Shown here: one piece after another, positions 15,724 through 23,548 of the stretch
How the letters are laid out: each line of letters opens with the position of its first letter
Position numbering within the stretch: the stretch's first letter is position 1
From: Sabulitectum sp036743055
GTDB taxonomy: Bacteria > Fermentibacterota > Fermentibacteria > Fermentibacterales > JCC-6
DNA length: 64,000 bases
Assembly (NCBI GenBank): GCA_036743055.1
Contig: DAINQE010000006.1
Span: 1-64,000 of the forward strand
Reading direction: 5' to 3'
Made by a program: the position numbers and the translations under genes
Notes under the pieces: model-generated
Seen by the model: only the letters and a program-made list of their open reading frames with translations
Databases searched by the model: none
Told to the model about the DNA's origin: nothing

Positions 15724-16499
15724 TCCTCAGGGATTTCCAGGCCGGTTACGAAGATTCTCCCGGCATCGTCGCAGGCGTTACGATGACCGTTCCTCCAGGC
15801 TGTGTCACCGCGGTGATAGGCCCCAACGGCAGCGGCAAGAGCACACTTCTCAAGGGCATCATGGGGTTTCCGGGAACGGTTTCCAATCCGGGAGCCTTCC
15901 TTGATTCCAGACCCCTGGGCACCATAGAAAGACGGGAGAGGGCGGCACTGGTGGGATACCTTCCCCAGTTCCCCCCTGTTCCCCACGGCCTCACAGGTCT
16001 GGAGACGGTCCTTCTTGGGAGACATCCCCACAGGGATCCCTGGTCTGCGGATTCCCCCTCCGACAGGGCCGCTGCCATGGAAGCCCTGGAACTGGTGGGC
16101 GCCGGGAAGCTCGCTGACCAACAGGTGAACAGGATATCAGGAGGCGAGTTCAGGCTGGTCAACCTTGCGGGGGTGCTTGCGCAGGAGACGCCTGTGATCC
16201 TCCTGGATGAACCGGCATCGTCCCTGGACTACGGACACGCGGCGGAACTCTGGGAGATACTTTCCCGGCTTGCCGCCGGAGGAAGGACCATCGTGGCCAC
16301 CACCCACCGCATAGGCATGGCCGGAGGCTCGATCCAGCAGATACTCCTTCTCTCAGAGGGCAGACCGGCGGGATTCGGAAGCCCTGACTCGATACTCTCC
16401 CGGGGCGACCTGATGGCAGAGGTTTACGGAAGCGGTATCACCGTGGTGAGGAATCCGGCGGGGAAGGGGTGGGTGGTTTGTCCCAGAGAAAGAGGATAA
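15711..16499 (+). CDS. ABC importer ATPase, probable CTG start
   Basis: This is a FecE/BtuD-type ATPase with Walker A GPNGSGKST, a Q-loop in YLPQF, signature ISGGEF, Walker B VILLDEPASSLD and the H-loop TTHR. The first ATG is at 15783, but starting there removes the first two strands and the A-loop Tyr that stacks on ATP. In-frame codons upstream read SELILRDFQAGYEDSPG, exactly the expected start. The only plausible initiation codon is CTG at 15711, 8 bases after GGTGAGGGAG. That gives 262 residues and a 13-bp overlap with the binding-protein gene. If CTG is wrong, the protein would be 238 residues and truncated. Confidence 0.8.
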   Translation: MSELILRDFQAGYEDSPGIVAGVTMTVPPGCVTAVIGPNGSGKSTLLKGIMGFPGTVSNPGAFLDSRPLGTIERRERAALVGYLPQFPPVPHGLTGLETVLLGRHPHRDPWSADSPSDRAAAMEALELVGAGKLADQQVNRISGGEFRLVNLAGVLAQETPVILLDEPASSLDYGHAAELWEILSRLAAGGRTIVATTHRIGMAGGSIQQILLLSEGRPAGFGSPDSILSRGDLMAEVYGSGITVVRNPAGKGWVVCPRERG

Positions 16500-17431
16500 G
16501 CTCACTGTCCAGGGTTCTTATCATCCTCCTTGCCGCCGGGATAGCACTCTCGCTGATAACCGGTCCAGCCGGGATCCGGGCCTCCGGCAGGATACTCATC
16601 GACCTGAGGATGCCCAGAGTGCTTCTGGCCATTGTGGCGGGAGCCTCCCTTTCAGTCTCCGGATGCGTGCTTCAGGCGGTGCTGAGGAATCCGCTGGCAA
16701 CCCCCTACACACTGGGAATAAGCGCCGGGGCAGGGGTCACCGCAGGGGTCCTGATACTTTCCGGCGCGGTGATCCCGGTGTTCCTGGTGTATCTCTCAGG
16801 GGCGGCGGGAGCCCTGGCCGCCGGATGCCTTACCTGGTTCATAGCCGGCAGGAGCAGGAGGGATCCCTCCGGCCTGATCCTTGCGGGTGTCACCGTGAAC
16901 CTCCTGGGGGCTTCTTTCCTGCTGCTGATAGAGTATATGAGCCCCGCTTCAAGGCTGGTGGAGATAGTCCGATGGATGATGGGCGATTTGGCCGTTGCAG
17001 GCTATGGAAGGGTTCTTTTCCTTCTTCCATTCTTCGCCGCCGGGATCACGGTTGCCTTCATGAGGACCGGCACCCTGAACCAGTTCCTCACGGGGACCGA
17101 AATGGCGGAGTCCAGGGGAGTGAACACCCTGAGGGAGCGTTTCATCCTCCTTCTGGCCGCGGCGCTGCTGGCCGGGGGAACCGTGGGGGCAGTGGGGCCG
17201 GTGGGTTTCATAGGCCTTATCGTGCCGCACGCCGTGAGAAGGCTCGCTGGAGGTGACTACAGGAGGCTCCTCCCCCTGTCCGCACTGGGAGGCGCGGTTC
17301 TGCTGGTCTGGTCCGATGTGGTCTCCAGGGTGGTGGTCTCGCCGGCGGAACTCCCCATAGGGGTACTTCTGTCCCTCCTGGGCGGACCTTTCTTCCTGTA
17401 CCTTCTTCTCAGGAGGAACGAAAGGGACTAG
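16469..17431 (+). CDS. FecCD/BtuC-type ABC permease
   Basis: This encodes 320 residues, mostly hydrophobic, with about nine or ten membrane helices. Family blocks are RMPRVLLAIVAGASLSVSG, LRNPLATPYTLGISAGAG and the EAA-like coupling region GPVGFIGLIVPH followed by RRL. It supplies the membrane channel for the importer encoded just upstream, overlapping the ATPase gene by 31 bp from the GTG at 16469. A TTG at 16478 is an alternative start. The stop codon overlaps that of the convergent PpiD-like gene inside a small hairpin at 17424-17438. Confidence 0.88.
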   Translation: MGGLSQRKRISSLSRVLIILLAAGIALSLITGPAGIRASGRILIDLRMPRVLLAIVAGASLSVSGCVLQAVLRNPLATPYTLGISAGAGVTAGVLILSGAVIPVFLVYLSGAAGALAAGCLTWFIAGRSRRDPSGLILAGVTVNLLGASFLLLIEYMSPASRLVEIVRWMMGDLAVAGYGRVLFLLPFFAAGITVAFMRTGTLNQFLTGTEMAESRGVNTLRERFILLLAAALLAGGTVGAVGPVGFIGLIVPHAVRRLAGGDYRRLLPLSALGGAVLLVWSDVVSRVVVSPAELPIGVLLSLLGGPFFLYLLLRRNERD

Positions 17432-19290
17432 TAGTCCCCGTTCCCGGCTTCCTCCTGCTGTCTCGCGGCGTACTCAGCCCTGAGGGAATCCATTGTGGTG
17501 TAGTATTCCTCACGACGGTCCTCTATCACCGAATTCTCTCTGAGGTGCTCCAGGAGACTTGCGTTGTACCTGGTGGAATAGCTGCCCTGCATGGAGAGGT
17601 AGAAACCGGCGAGCTGGGCCCTGTCCTCGGGGATCTGGGTGCCTGTTCTCGAGGTAATTTCAGCCAGGTAGGCCACACCGTTATTCACGAAGGGTCCGAT
17701 CACGGTGAACTCAGGGGAGGAAAGGGCTGCGTCAGCCAGCCCCGGGCATCCCAGGAATCCCCTGTAGGCAGCTTCCTGCGAGGAAGACCACTGTCTTACG
17801 GAAGCGGGGCTGAACTGCTGGGAATCATAAATTTCCAGCGATTCGGCTTCCGCGTATCCCTGAAGGCTGATGCCGGAGGCGAGAATCTGATCCATTGCCT
17901 GCCGTGCGGCATCCAGGGACTCCTCCTCCTGAAGGGAGGTGTAGTACTCAAGCAGTATGGCGTTGGACTCCAGAGCCTCCTGGAAACCCACGAGCCCTCC
18001 CGGTATGGTTTCCATCTTCCTGGCCACCATAAGGGCCGGGTATCCGCCGGAGTAGGATGGAAGATAGAACACAGGGCCGATGCTGTCGGTCCAGATGCTG
18101 TCTGTGGCGAAGGAGATAAGGGCCTGTGGGATCTCCTGCGAGGGTACCGTTTCAGTGGTTACGGTGATTTCTCCGTAGTCGGCTAACTGGTAATCTTCCA
18201 CAAAGGGGACCTGCTCGGCGAGGATGTTCCCGGCGGCGGCCTCTATGTCCCAGAACGCTTGCCTGACCGTGTTCCTCCCCGGGTAGAGCGGAACCTCCCA
18301 GTGGACTATGGTGAGGGTGTCCAGGGCGCCTGATGTGTCCGTGGGGGCCTCCGAGGTGGAAAGCAGTTCCACGGAATGTGTCGCCTGCATTCCGGAGCGG
18401 GCCATGGACGGGGCGGTGAAGGGCCTCGAGACTTCTCCCGGGGCCATGTCCAGGTTCCATCCCATTACCGTTTCCAGCTGTTCCCTGGTAATGTTCAGGG
18501 TGTCAGGGTTCCCTGCCCCGGCTATGGCCAGGGAATCCACCATGGCCATGGAAGCCTCGAGGTCGGCGGCACTGGGTACGATCTGGAACACGGCGAAGCG
18601 GAGCCTGGAACCGGGGCTCCTTGTGAACAGCTCCGGATTGCTTTCATAGAAGCTTCTGAGTTCATCTTCTGAGGGCATGTCAGGCGTGGCCCTGAAGGGG
18701 ATGTAGGTAGCGCTCACCGATGACATGGCGTCCTCTATCATGAACTCGATCTCGTCGGCGGATATCATGTTCTCCATTGAGACGGCCGTTCCGAACATGG
18801 ACCTTTCGGCCTGGCCGGCAAGCTGCATGAGCGTGGCACCGTAGTTGGGGTCGTTCCTGTACTCGGCCATGTATCCCGTGGGGTCCTGTATGCCCATCAG
18901 AGTAAGCTGAGCGGCCAGGAGGTTCTCCGCCAGTGACATCTTCACCGGCTCCCAGCCAAGCTTTTCCAGGTATTCCCGCTGAAGGGTCCTGTCGACCATA
19001 AGGTCGAAGGCCGCTTCGTTTATGTCGTTGTACATCAGTGCCAGCTGGCTCTCGGAATTGGGATAGCCCATGTTGAGCATCTGGTTTTCCATGGTGGCGT
19101 AGACTTCCTGACGGGCAGCGTCGTACATGGCCGGCTCGAGTTCTTCTCCATTGACGGTGCCCATGGCCAGTCTGGAGGAACCCGGGCCATCGAGGCCGCC
19201 CCGTCCCCACTGAAGAAATATCATGCCCACGAAGATGACAACCACGGCAATTAGGAATATCTTTGCATTGTCTCTGAACCAGGTCAGCAT
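17428..19290 (-). CDS. PpiD/SurA-like membrane-anchored chaperone
   Basis: This encodes 620 residues. A single N-terminal membrane helix (about residues 9-27, FLIAVVVIFVGMIF) anchors a large periplasmic part. The SurA_N-like segment follows (VNGEELEPAMYDAARQEVY, then FDLMVDRTLQREYLEKLGW), as in PpiD. Where a parvulin domain should begin there is LRFAVFQIVPSAADLEA, but the histidines and the GG-LG core typical of active parvulins are not seen. A second degenerate segment near residue 340 is similar. It is best read as a periplasmic folding chaperone that has lost or hidden isomerase activity. It is convergent with the ABC permease, sharing 4 bp at the stop codons. Confidence 0.72.
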   Translation of the reverse strand: MLTWFRDNAKIFLIAVVVIFVGMIFLQWGRGGLDGPGSSRLAMGTVNGEELEPAMYDAARQEVYATMENQMLNMGYPNSESQLALMYNDINEAAFDLMVDRTLQREYLEKLGWEPVKMSLAENLLAAQLTLMGIQDPTGYMAEYRNDPNYGATLMQLAGQAERSMFGTAVSMENMISADEIEFMIEDAMSSVSATYIPFRATPDMPSEDELRSFYESNPELFTRSPGSRLRFAVFQIVPSAADLEASMAMVDSLAIAGAGNPDTLNITREQLETVMGWNLDMAPGEVSRPFTAPSMARSGMQATHSVELLSTSEAPTDTSGALDTLTIVHWEVPLYPGRNTVRQAFWDIEAAAGNILAEQVPFVEDYQLADYGEITVTTETVPSQEIPQALISFATDSIWTDSIGPVFYLPSYSGGYPALMVARKMETIPGGLVGFQEALESNAILLEYYTSLQEEESLDAARQAMDQILASGISLQGYAEAESLEIYDSQQFSPASVRQWSSSQEAAYRGFLGCPGLADAALSSPEFTVIGPFVNNGVAYLAEITSRTGTQIPEDRAQLAGFYLSMQGSYSTRYNASLLEHLRENSVIEDRREEYYTTMDSLRAEYAARQQEEAGNGDY

Positions 19291-19370
19291 TGTAGGTCCC
19301 CCCTGTTAATTTGAGGCAGGAAAATAAGCAAAATCACAGGTGAGGGGCAATAGCCGGGGAGTGTTCCGCA

Positions 19371-20357
19371 TTGGTAGTAAAAAACTTCGCTGAAATGGAG
19401 AAGAAAGTCGTTTCCGCATCCCCTGGAGATGTGTTCCTGATCTCCGGAGAGGAGCATTACCAGTCAATGAGGCTCCTGGACCTTCTCCGCAGGAGGGCGG
19501 CTGGCCTCGGCATGGAAACGGTGCGCCTTTCCCCTGATGACATGGGTGAGGTGAACCTGAAGGCGCTTTTCAGTGAGGGCTCCCTCTTCAGCTCCGGCAA
19601 ACTCGTTATCATCACAGAGGTCGACAAGCTCCCCAGGTCCGACCGGAAGGATCTCGAAGAGGTCGTTCAGGCCGGTTCCGATCACATCCTCTTCGCCAGG
19701 ACCGCCGGCAGGAAGCCTTCGAACGCATTCATTAAGGCCCTGGAATCGGCGGGCACTGGATTCACCTGCTGGGAGCCATTTCCCACGGCCATGTGGACAT
19801 GGACGAAACGGCTCTCCTCCGAAGAGGGCATCTCGTTCACCAGGGACGGTTCGCAGGCTGTGGAGGTGATAGCCTCCGGAAGGCTGGAAAGGCTTGCGGA
19901 AACCGTCACCAGGGTTGCAATATTCCATGGAAAGGGATGCAGAGCATCAGCTTCTGATGTTTACAGAGCGGTGAAGGGGGAAAGGGAGACAACCGCATTC
20001 AGGTTCTGCGAAGAAGTCCTGGGGGGCAAAAGGGGTGAAGCCCTGGCCTCCCTGGCCCTGCTCCTGGGGGCGGGAGAGGAGCCGATCCGCCTCCTTGCGC
20101 TGCTGTATAGCCAGTGGAAACAGGTGGCAGCGGCCGGTGAAATGATGAAAAAAGGGGTATCGCCGAAAGAGGCCTCGGGAAAACTGGGCATTCCACCATT
20201 CAGATGGAAAGCCGTGGAAGCTCTGGCTGCAAGGGGCAGATACGGTGCAAATTATTCCAGCCTAGATGCTTTTGCTTCCGCCGACCACGAACTGAAGACC
20301 GGAGGTGATCCCCTGGCGTCCATGGCCTCCGTTGTTCTAACCTTGACAACAGGTTGA
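19371..20357 (+). CDS. holA: DNA polymerase III delta subunit
   Basis: This encodes 328 residues of the clamp-loader delta subunit, which opens the sliding clamp. The TTG at 19371 follows GGGGAG by 9 bases. The N-terminal AAA+-like domain has VFLISGEEHYQ and the degenerate Walker B region KLVIITEVDKLP typical of delta, without a working Walker A. The helical C-terminus contains AFRFCEEVLGGKRGEAL-LL and EPIRLLALLYSQWKQ, then LGIPPFRWKAVEALA, the usual delta pattern. Overall identity to well-studied HolA looks low, but the motif order is right. It stands alone between the PpiD-like gene and the zinc-ribbon gene. Confidence 0.85.
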   Translation: MVVKNFAEMEKKVVSASPGDVFLISGEEHYQSMRLLDLLRRRAAGLGMETVRLSPDDMGEVNLKALFSEGSLFSSGKLVIITEVDKLPRSDRKDLEEVVQAGSDHILFARTAGRKPSNAFIKALESAGTGFTCWEPFPTAMWTWTKRLSSEEGISFTRDGSQAVEVIASGRLERLAETVTRVAIFHGKGCRASASDVYRAVKGERETTAFRFCEEVLGGKRGEALASLALLLGAGEEPIRLLALLYSQWKQVAAAGEMMKKGVSPKEASGKLGIPPFRWKAVEALAARGRYGANYSSLDAFASADHELKTGGDPLASMASVVLTLTTG

Positions 20358-20423
20358 TAATGAAGAAAAATAACCCAATGCAATGCAACCGCTGAGAAAA
20401 CAGCTCTTTGGAATGGAGGGGTA

Positions 20424-21107
20424 ATGGCGCTCGAAAGGAAGATTCAGGATCTCCTTGGAAGAAGGAATGAACTGGCCGACAGGCTGGCTAACCTTGAATC
20501 CATGAAGAAGGAGACCAACCAGAGGGTTTATTCCAGGATAAAGGCCGACTACGACAACCAGCTCAACGAGGTCCTCAACAGCCTCGGCGCTGAAAAGGGC
20601 TCCCTTGAGGACAAGGTCAGCGACCTCACAGCCAGGATCAACGAACTCGAGCAGAAGCACCAGAGCGAATCCGATCTCGTGGAAGAGCTCCAGATAAGGG
20701 CCAAGCTCCGGGAGCACGACGAGAACGACCCCAAATTCCAGAAGGAACTCGACGACGCCACCGGCGCGCGGAACAAGACCGCCGACGAGCTCGACGGCTA
20801 CCGTTCAGAGCTGGGCGACATGAAGAAGGTCCTCCGCGACGTGGAAGACGCAACAGCCGGAAAGGCTGCCGCGGCTGCGGCGGCGCAGCCGGCCGCTGAA
20901 GCAGCTGACTCCCTGGATGAACTGGAACTCGACGAGGAAGTCGCCCTGGAAGAGGAAACCGAAGACGACTCCGTTCCCTGCCCTTCCTGCGGCCATGTGA
21001 ACCCGCCCCAGAAGCTCTTCTGCGAAGAGTGCGGAGCCGCCCTTGACGAAGAGGAGGGTCTGGAAGACGACTTCGACCTGCTCGACGACGGCGATCTGGA
21101 CCTTTAG
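20424..21107 (+). CDS. Coiled-coil protein with C-terminal zinc ribbon
   Basis: This encodes 227 residues. Residues 1-150 are a continuous charged coiled coil. An Ala/Pro linker (about 150-165) leads to a very acidic stretch, a zinc ribbon near 185-206 (CPSCGHVNPPQKLFCEEC), and a second acidic tail ending in Asp/Leu repeats. There is no signal peptide or membrane helix. The layout recalls small bacterial proteins with a coiled-coil hairpin and zinc ribbon that bind nucleic acid or ribosomes, but no specific family is recognised. It ends just before a strong hairpin shared with the convergent asd gene. Confidence 0.8.
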   Translation: MALERKIQDLLGRRNELADRLANLESMKKETNQRVYSRIKADYDNQLNEVLNSLGAEKGSLEDKVSDLTARINELEQKHQSESDLVEELQIRAKLREHDENDPKFQKELDDATGARNKTADELDGYRSELGDMKKVLRDVEDATAGKAAAAAAAQPAAEAADSLDELELDEEVALEEETEDDSVPCPSCGHVNPPQKLFCEECGAALDEEEGLEDDFDLLDDGDLDL

Positions 21108-21130
21108 TAAGATTTGATCTCCAAGACAGG

Positions 21131-21160
21131 AGGCCCCGGGTTCCCGGGGCCTTCAGTTTT
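21131..21160. terminator. Bidirectional terminator hairpin
   Basis: Ten-base arms at 21131-21140 and 21143-21152 are perfectly complementary and GC-rich, with a T-run at 21156-21161 on the plus strand. It lies between the convergent zinc-ribbon gene (ends 21107) and asd (ends 21153), so it probably stops transcription from both sides, more strongly from the plus strand. Confidence 0.8.
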
Positions 21161-22103
21161 TCAGCAGCATCTCCATTATCTCCACGGCGTTGAGGGCTGC
21201 GCCCTTTCTCACGTTATCGGCGGTGACCCAGAACTGAACTATGCAGGGGTCCATGGGATGGTTCCGTACCCTTCCAACGAAGGTGCTGTCCGTTCCAGGC
21301 GTTCCCAGGGGCTGGAATCCCCTTTCCTTCACCACTACTCCGGGAAAGCCGGCCAGAGCCTCAGCAGCCACCCGGCAGGGAACGGGGCGGGTGAAGCTGA
21401 CGGTTACAGATTCGGTGTGCCCGACCATCACAGGAACCCTGGCGCAGGATGGATACACCGGGAAGGATGAGGAGAGTATCTTCGCGGTCTCGTGGACGAG
21501 CTTCCTTTCCTCGAATGTGTACCCGTCATGTTCAGGCTCGCCTATCTCGCATACCACGTTCCTGTGGAATCCTCCATATGAGGGACCGCTTTTTTCCTCG
21601 GCCTGCAGCTGCCCGATTCCCCGGCTTCCCGCTCCGGAGACCGACTGGTATGTCGATACGGCAGCCCAGGATATGGGTGCCACCTCCATGAGCGGTGCAA
21701 GGGCCATCACCAGCTGGATGGTGGAGCAGTTGGGGTTGGCTATCAGACGATCATCCTGTCCAGCCGCCTCCGGGTTCACCTGAGGGACCACAAGGGGCAC
21801 CCCGGGGTCCATGCGGTACGCCGAAGAGTTGTCTATTACCGTCGCTCCCGCCTCCAGGGCCATGGGAACCCATTCCCGGGCCACCTGCGAGGAGGTTGCA
21901 CCCAGGAGTATCATGCCCTTTTCCACGGAGGATTTTTTTATTATTTCAACAGGAAGGGCAGAACCCCTGAAATCCAGTGTTCTGCCGGTGCTCGCTTTCG
22001 ATGCGAACAGTTTGATTTCATCCGCAGGAAGGTTGCGTTGCTCAATAACAGAAAGCATCTCCCGGCCCACGAGTCCCGTTGCTCCTACGATTCCGGCTTT
22101 CAT
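21153..22103 (-). CDS. asd: Aspartate-semialdehyde dehydrogenase
   Basis: Asd reduces aspartyl phosphate to aspartate semialdehyde, the branch point to lysine/diaminopimelate, threonine and methionine. It is 316 residues. It has the NADP-binding GATGLVGREML, the phosphate-binding SAYRMDPGVPLVVPQVN block, the catalytic Cys in NPNCSTIQ, and the substrate-binding RVPVMVGHTESV followed by TFVGRVR near the end. GGAGGGG precedes the ATG. The gene is divergent from the transglycosylase gene; if that gene used its farthest start at 22038, the two would overlap by 66 bp. Confidence 0.95.
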   Translation of the reverse strand: MKAGIVGATGLVGREMLSVIEQRNLPADEIKLFASKASTGRTLDFRGSALPVEIIKKSSVEKGMILLGATSSQVAREWVPMALEAGATVIDNSSAYRMDPGVPLVVPQVNPEAAGQDDRLIANPNCSTIQLVMALAPLMEVAPISWAAVSTYQSVSGAGSRGIGQLQAEEKSGPSYGGFHRNVVCEIGEPEHDGYTFEERKLVHETAKILSSSFPVYPSCARVPVMVGHTESVTVSFTRPVPCRVAAEALAGFPGVVVKERGFQPLGTPGTDSTFVGRVRNHPMDPCIVQFWVTADNVRKGAALNAVEIMEMLLKN

Positions 22104-22136
22104 GCTGTTTTCCCCTCCAGGTGGTTTCGTTCGATC

Positions 22137-23543
22137 CTGCGGTTGGCGCTGCCGGTAATATTACTGCTTTCAGGGTGCTCCGGCACGCGGCTTCACCGTC
22201 CGGGAACCCTGGTTCAGCCCCCGGGAAGCGGTACAGGGGAGCCGGATGAGAGCCCGATGGCCCGGGCCCAGACCCCTGCGGTGCCCCTGTTTCACGGGGT
22301 GGGCAGCGGTGATGCCGGGGAGATGATACCCCTTCATGCACCACATCTCAGCGACCTTAACTATTCCCCGGAAAGCTGTCCCGCAGAGAGGGGAATGATA
22401 AGGCTCCTGGAGGCGATCCTTAAGAGCGAAGGGGCTCCCGCCGACCTTTCCGCGCTTCCCTGGGTGGAGAGCAGCTATTACATAGGCGACTACTCCAGGG
22501 TGGGCGCCGCAGGGCCCTGGCAGTTCATGAGCGGAACCGCCAGACACTTCAACATGAACATGACCGATGAGGTGGACGAGAGGTACTCCTGGGCGGCTTC
22601 CACCAGGAAAGCCTCCGAGTATCTCGGCTACCTTCACCGAAGGTTCGACGACTGGCATCTCGCCCTTGCCGCATACAACTGCGGTGAGGGAGTGGTTGAC
22701 AGGGCCCTGGCCAACGCATCCAGGAAAGAGTACGGAATGATAGAGCTTCCAGGGGAGACCGACGCCTTCGTACCAAGGTATTCCGCTGCGCTGCAGGCCC
22801 TCAGGGGCCGGGAGCCGGACACACCGGACCTGGCCGTGGTAATGGTTCCACCGGGGCTGGACCTTCGGATACTGGCAGCGGAATCCGGAATAGACCCCGA
22901 CGTGATGGCGGACCTTAACAGGGGATTCCTCCTGGAAAGGACACCGATCGGACAGAGGAACTGGGAGGTGGTGGTCCCGTCATCCAGGGCATCCGTGGCG
23001 TTTCAGGCGGCATGGTCCATCAACGGACGGGACTACCTGGTGAAGCACGGAGACACATGGGCGTCGGTGGCTGAGGCCCTGGGTGTAAGTTCCAGCGAAC
23101 TCATGTCGGCGAACTCCGGAGCGATGCCCCAGCCGGGGGAGTACATGTTCCTTCCGGGAACCTCGAGGGTACCCGTGAACTCCGCCGCAGCTGAAAGGGC
23201 GGGCTTCTACAGCTACACCGTGCGTGCGGGGGACACCCTGGGGGGCATTGGCGCCTCCATTGGTGTATCTTCCAGGGAAGTGGCCGCGTGGAACGACATA
23301 ACAACCTCCACCACCATTTTCCCCGGGCAGACCCTCCTCCTCAGGGGGATCCCGCCTGAGGGCACCGCCCAGGTGGAGATAGTCCGGGCCGCCAGCCAGG
23401 TGACCCATACGGTAGCCGAGGGGGACACCATGTGGGACCTTGCCCTGCGGTACGGGGTTTCCGTGGATCAGATAATGCAGCTGAACGATAAGGAATCATC
23501 GTCTTTGTCAATAGGGGAGACCTTAATTATCAAACCGGAGTAG
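22137..23543 (+). CDS. MltD-like lytic transglycosylase with three LysM domains
   Basis: This secreted lipoprotein cleaves peptidoglycan glycan strands. The SLT domain has the catalytic Glu in WVESSYY near residue 110, then GAAGPWQFMSGTA and AYNCGEG. Three LysM peptidoglycan-binding repeats follow, starting at YLVKHGDTW, YSYTVRAGDTL and THTVAEGDTMW. A proper lipoprotein signal (Arg-Leu-Ala-Leu-Pro, hydrophobic core, Leu-Ser-Gly-Cys) is preceded in frame by CTG at 22137, 12 bases after AGGTGG. The nearest standard start upstream (TTG 22038) would add 33 residues antisense to asd, and TTG 22143 lacks the basic residue. It heads the envelope operon ending at 30611. Confidence 0.85.
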   Translation: MRLALPVILLLSGCSGTRLHRPGTLVQPPGSGTGEPDESPMARAQTPAVPLFHGVGSGDAGEMIPLHAPHLSDLNYSPESCPAERGMIRLLEAILKSEGAPADLSALPWVESSYYIGDYSRVGAAGPWQFMSGTARHFNMNMTDEVDERYSWAASTRKASEYLGYLHRRFDDWHLALAAYNCGEGVVDRALANASRKEYGMIELPGETDAFVPRYSAALQALRGREPDTPDLAVVMVPPGLDLRILAAESGIDPDVMADLNRGFLLERTPIGQRNWEVVVPSSRASVAFQAAWSINGRDYLVKHGDTWASVAEALGVSSSELMSANSGAMPQPGEYMFLPGTSRVPVNSAAAERAGFYSYTVRAGDTLGGIGASIGVSSREVAAWNDITTSTTIFPGQTLLLRGIPPEGTAQVEIVRAASQVTHTVAEGDTMWDLALRYGVSVDQIMQLNDKESSSLSIGETLIIKPE

Positions 23544-23548
23544 GTGTC

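Noticed and set aside
20343..20371. TTGACA near the end of holA as promoter of the zinc-ribbon gene
   Set aside because: No acceptable -10 element at 16-18 bases; similarity to the dnaK promoter stops after the -35 region.
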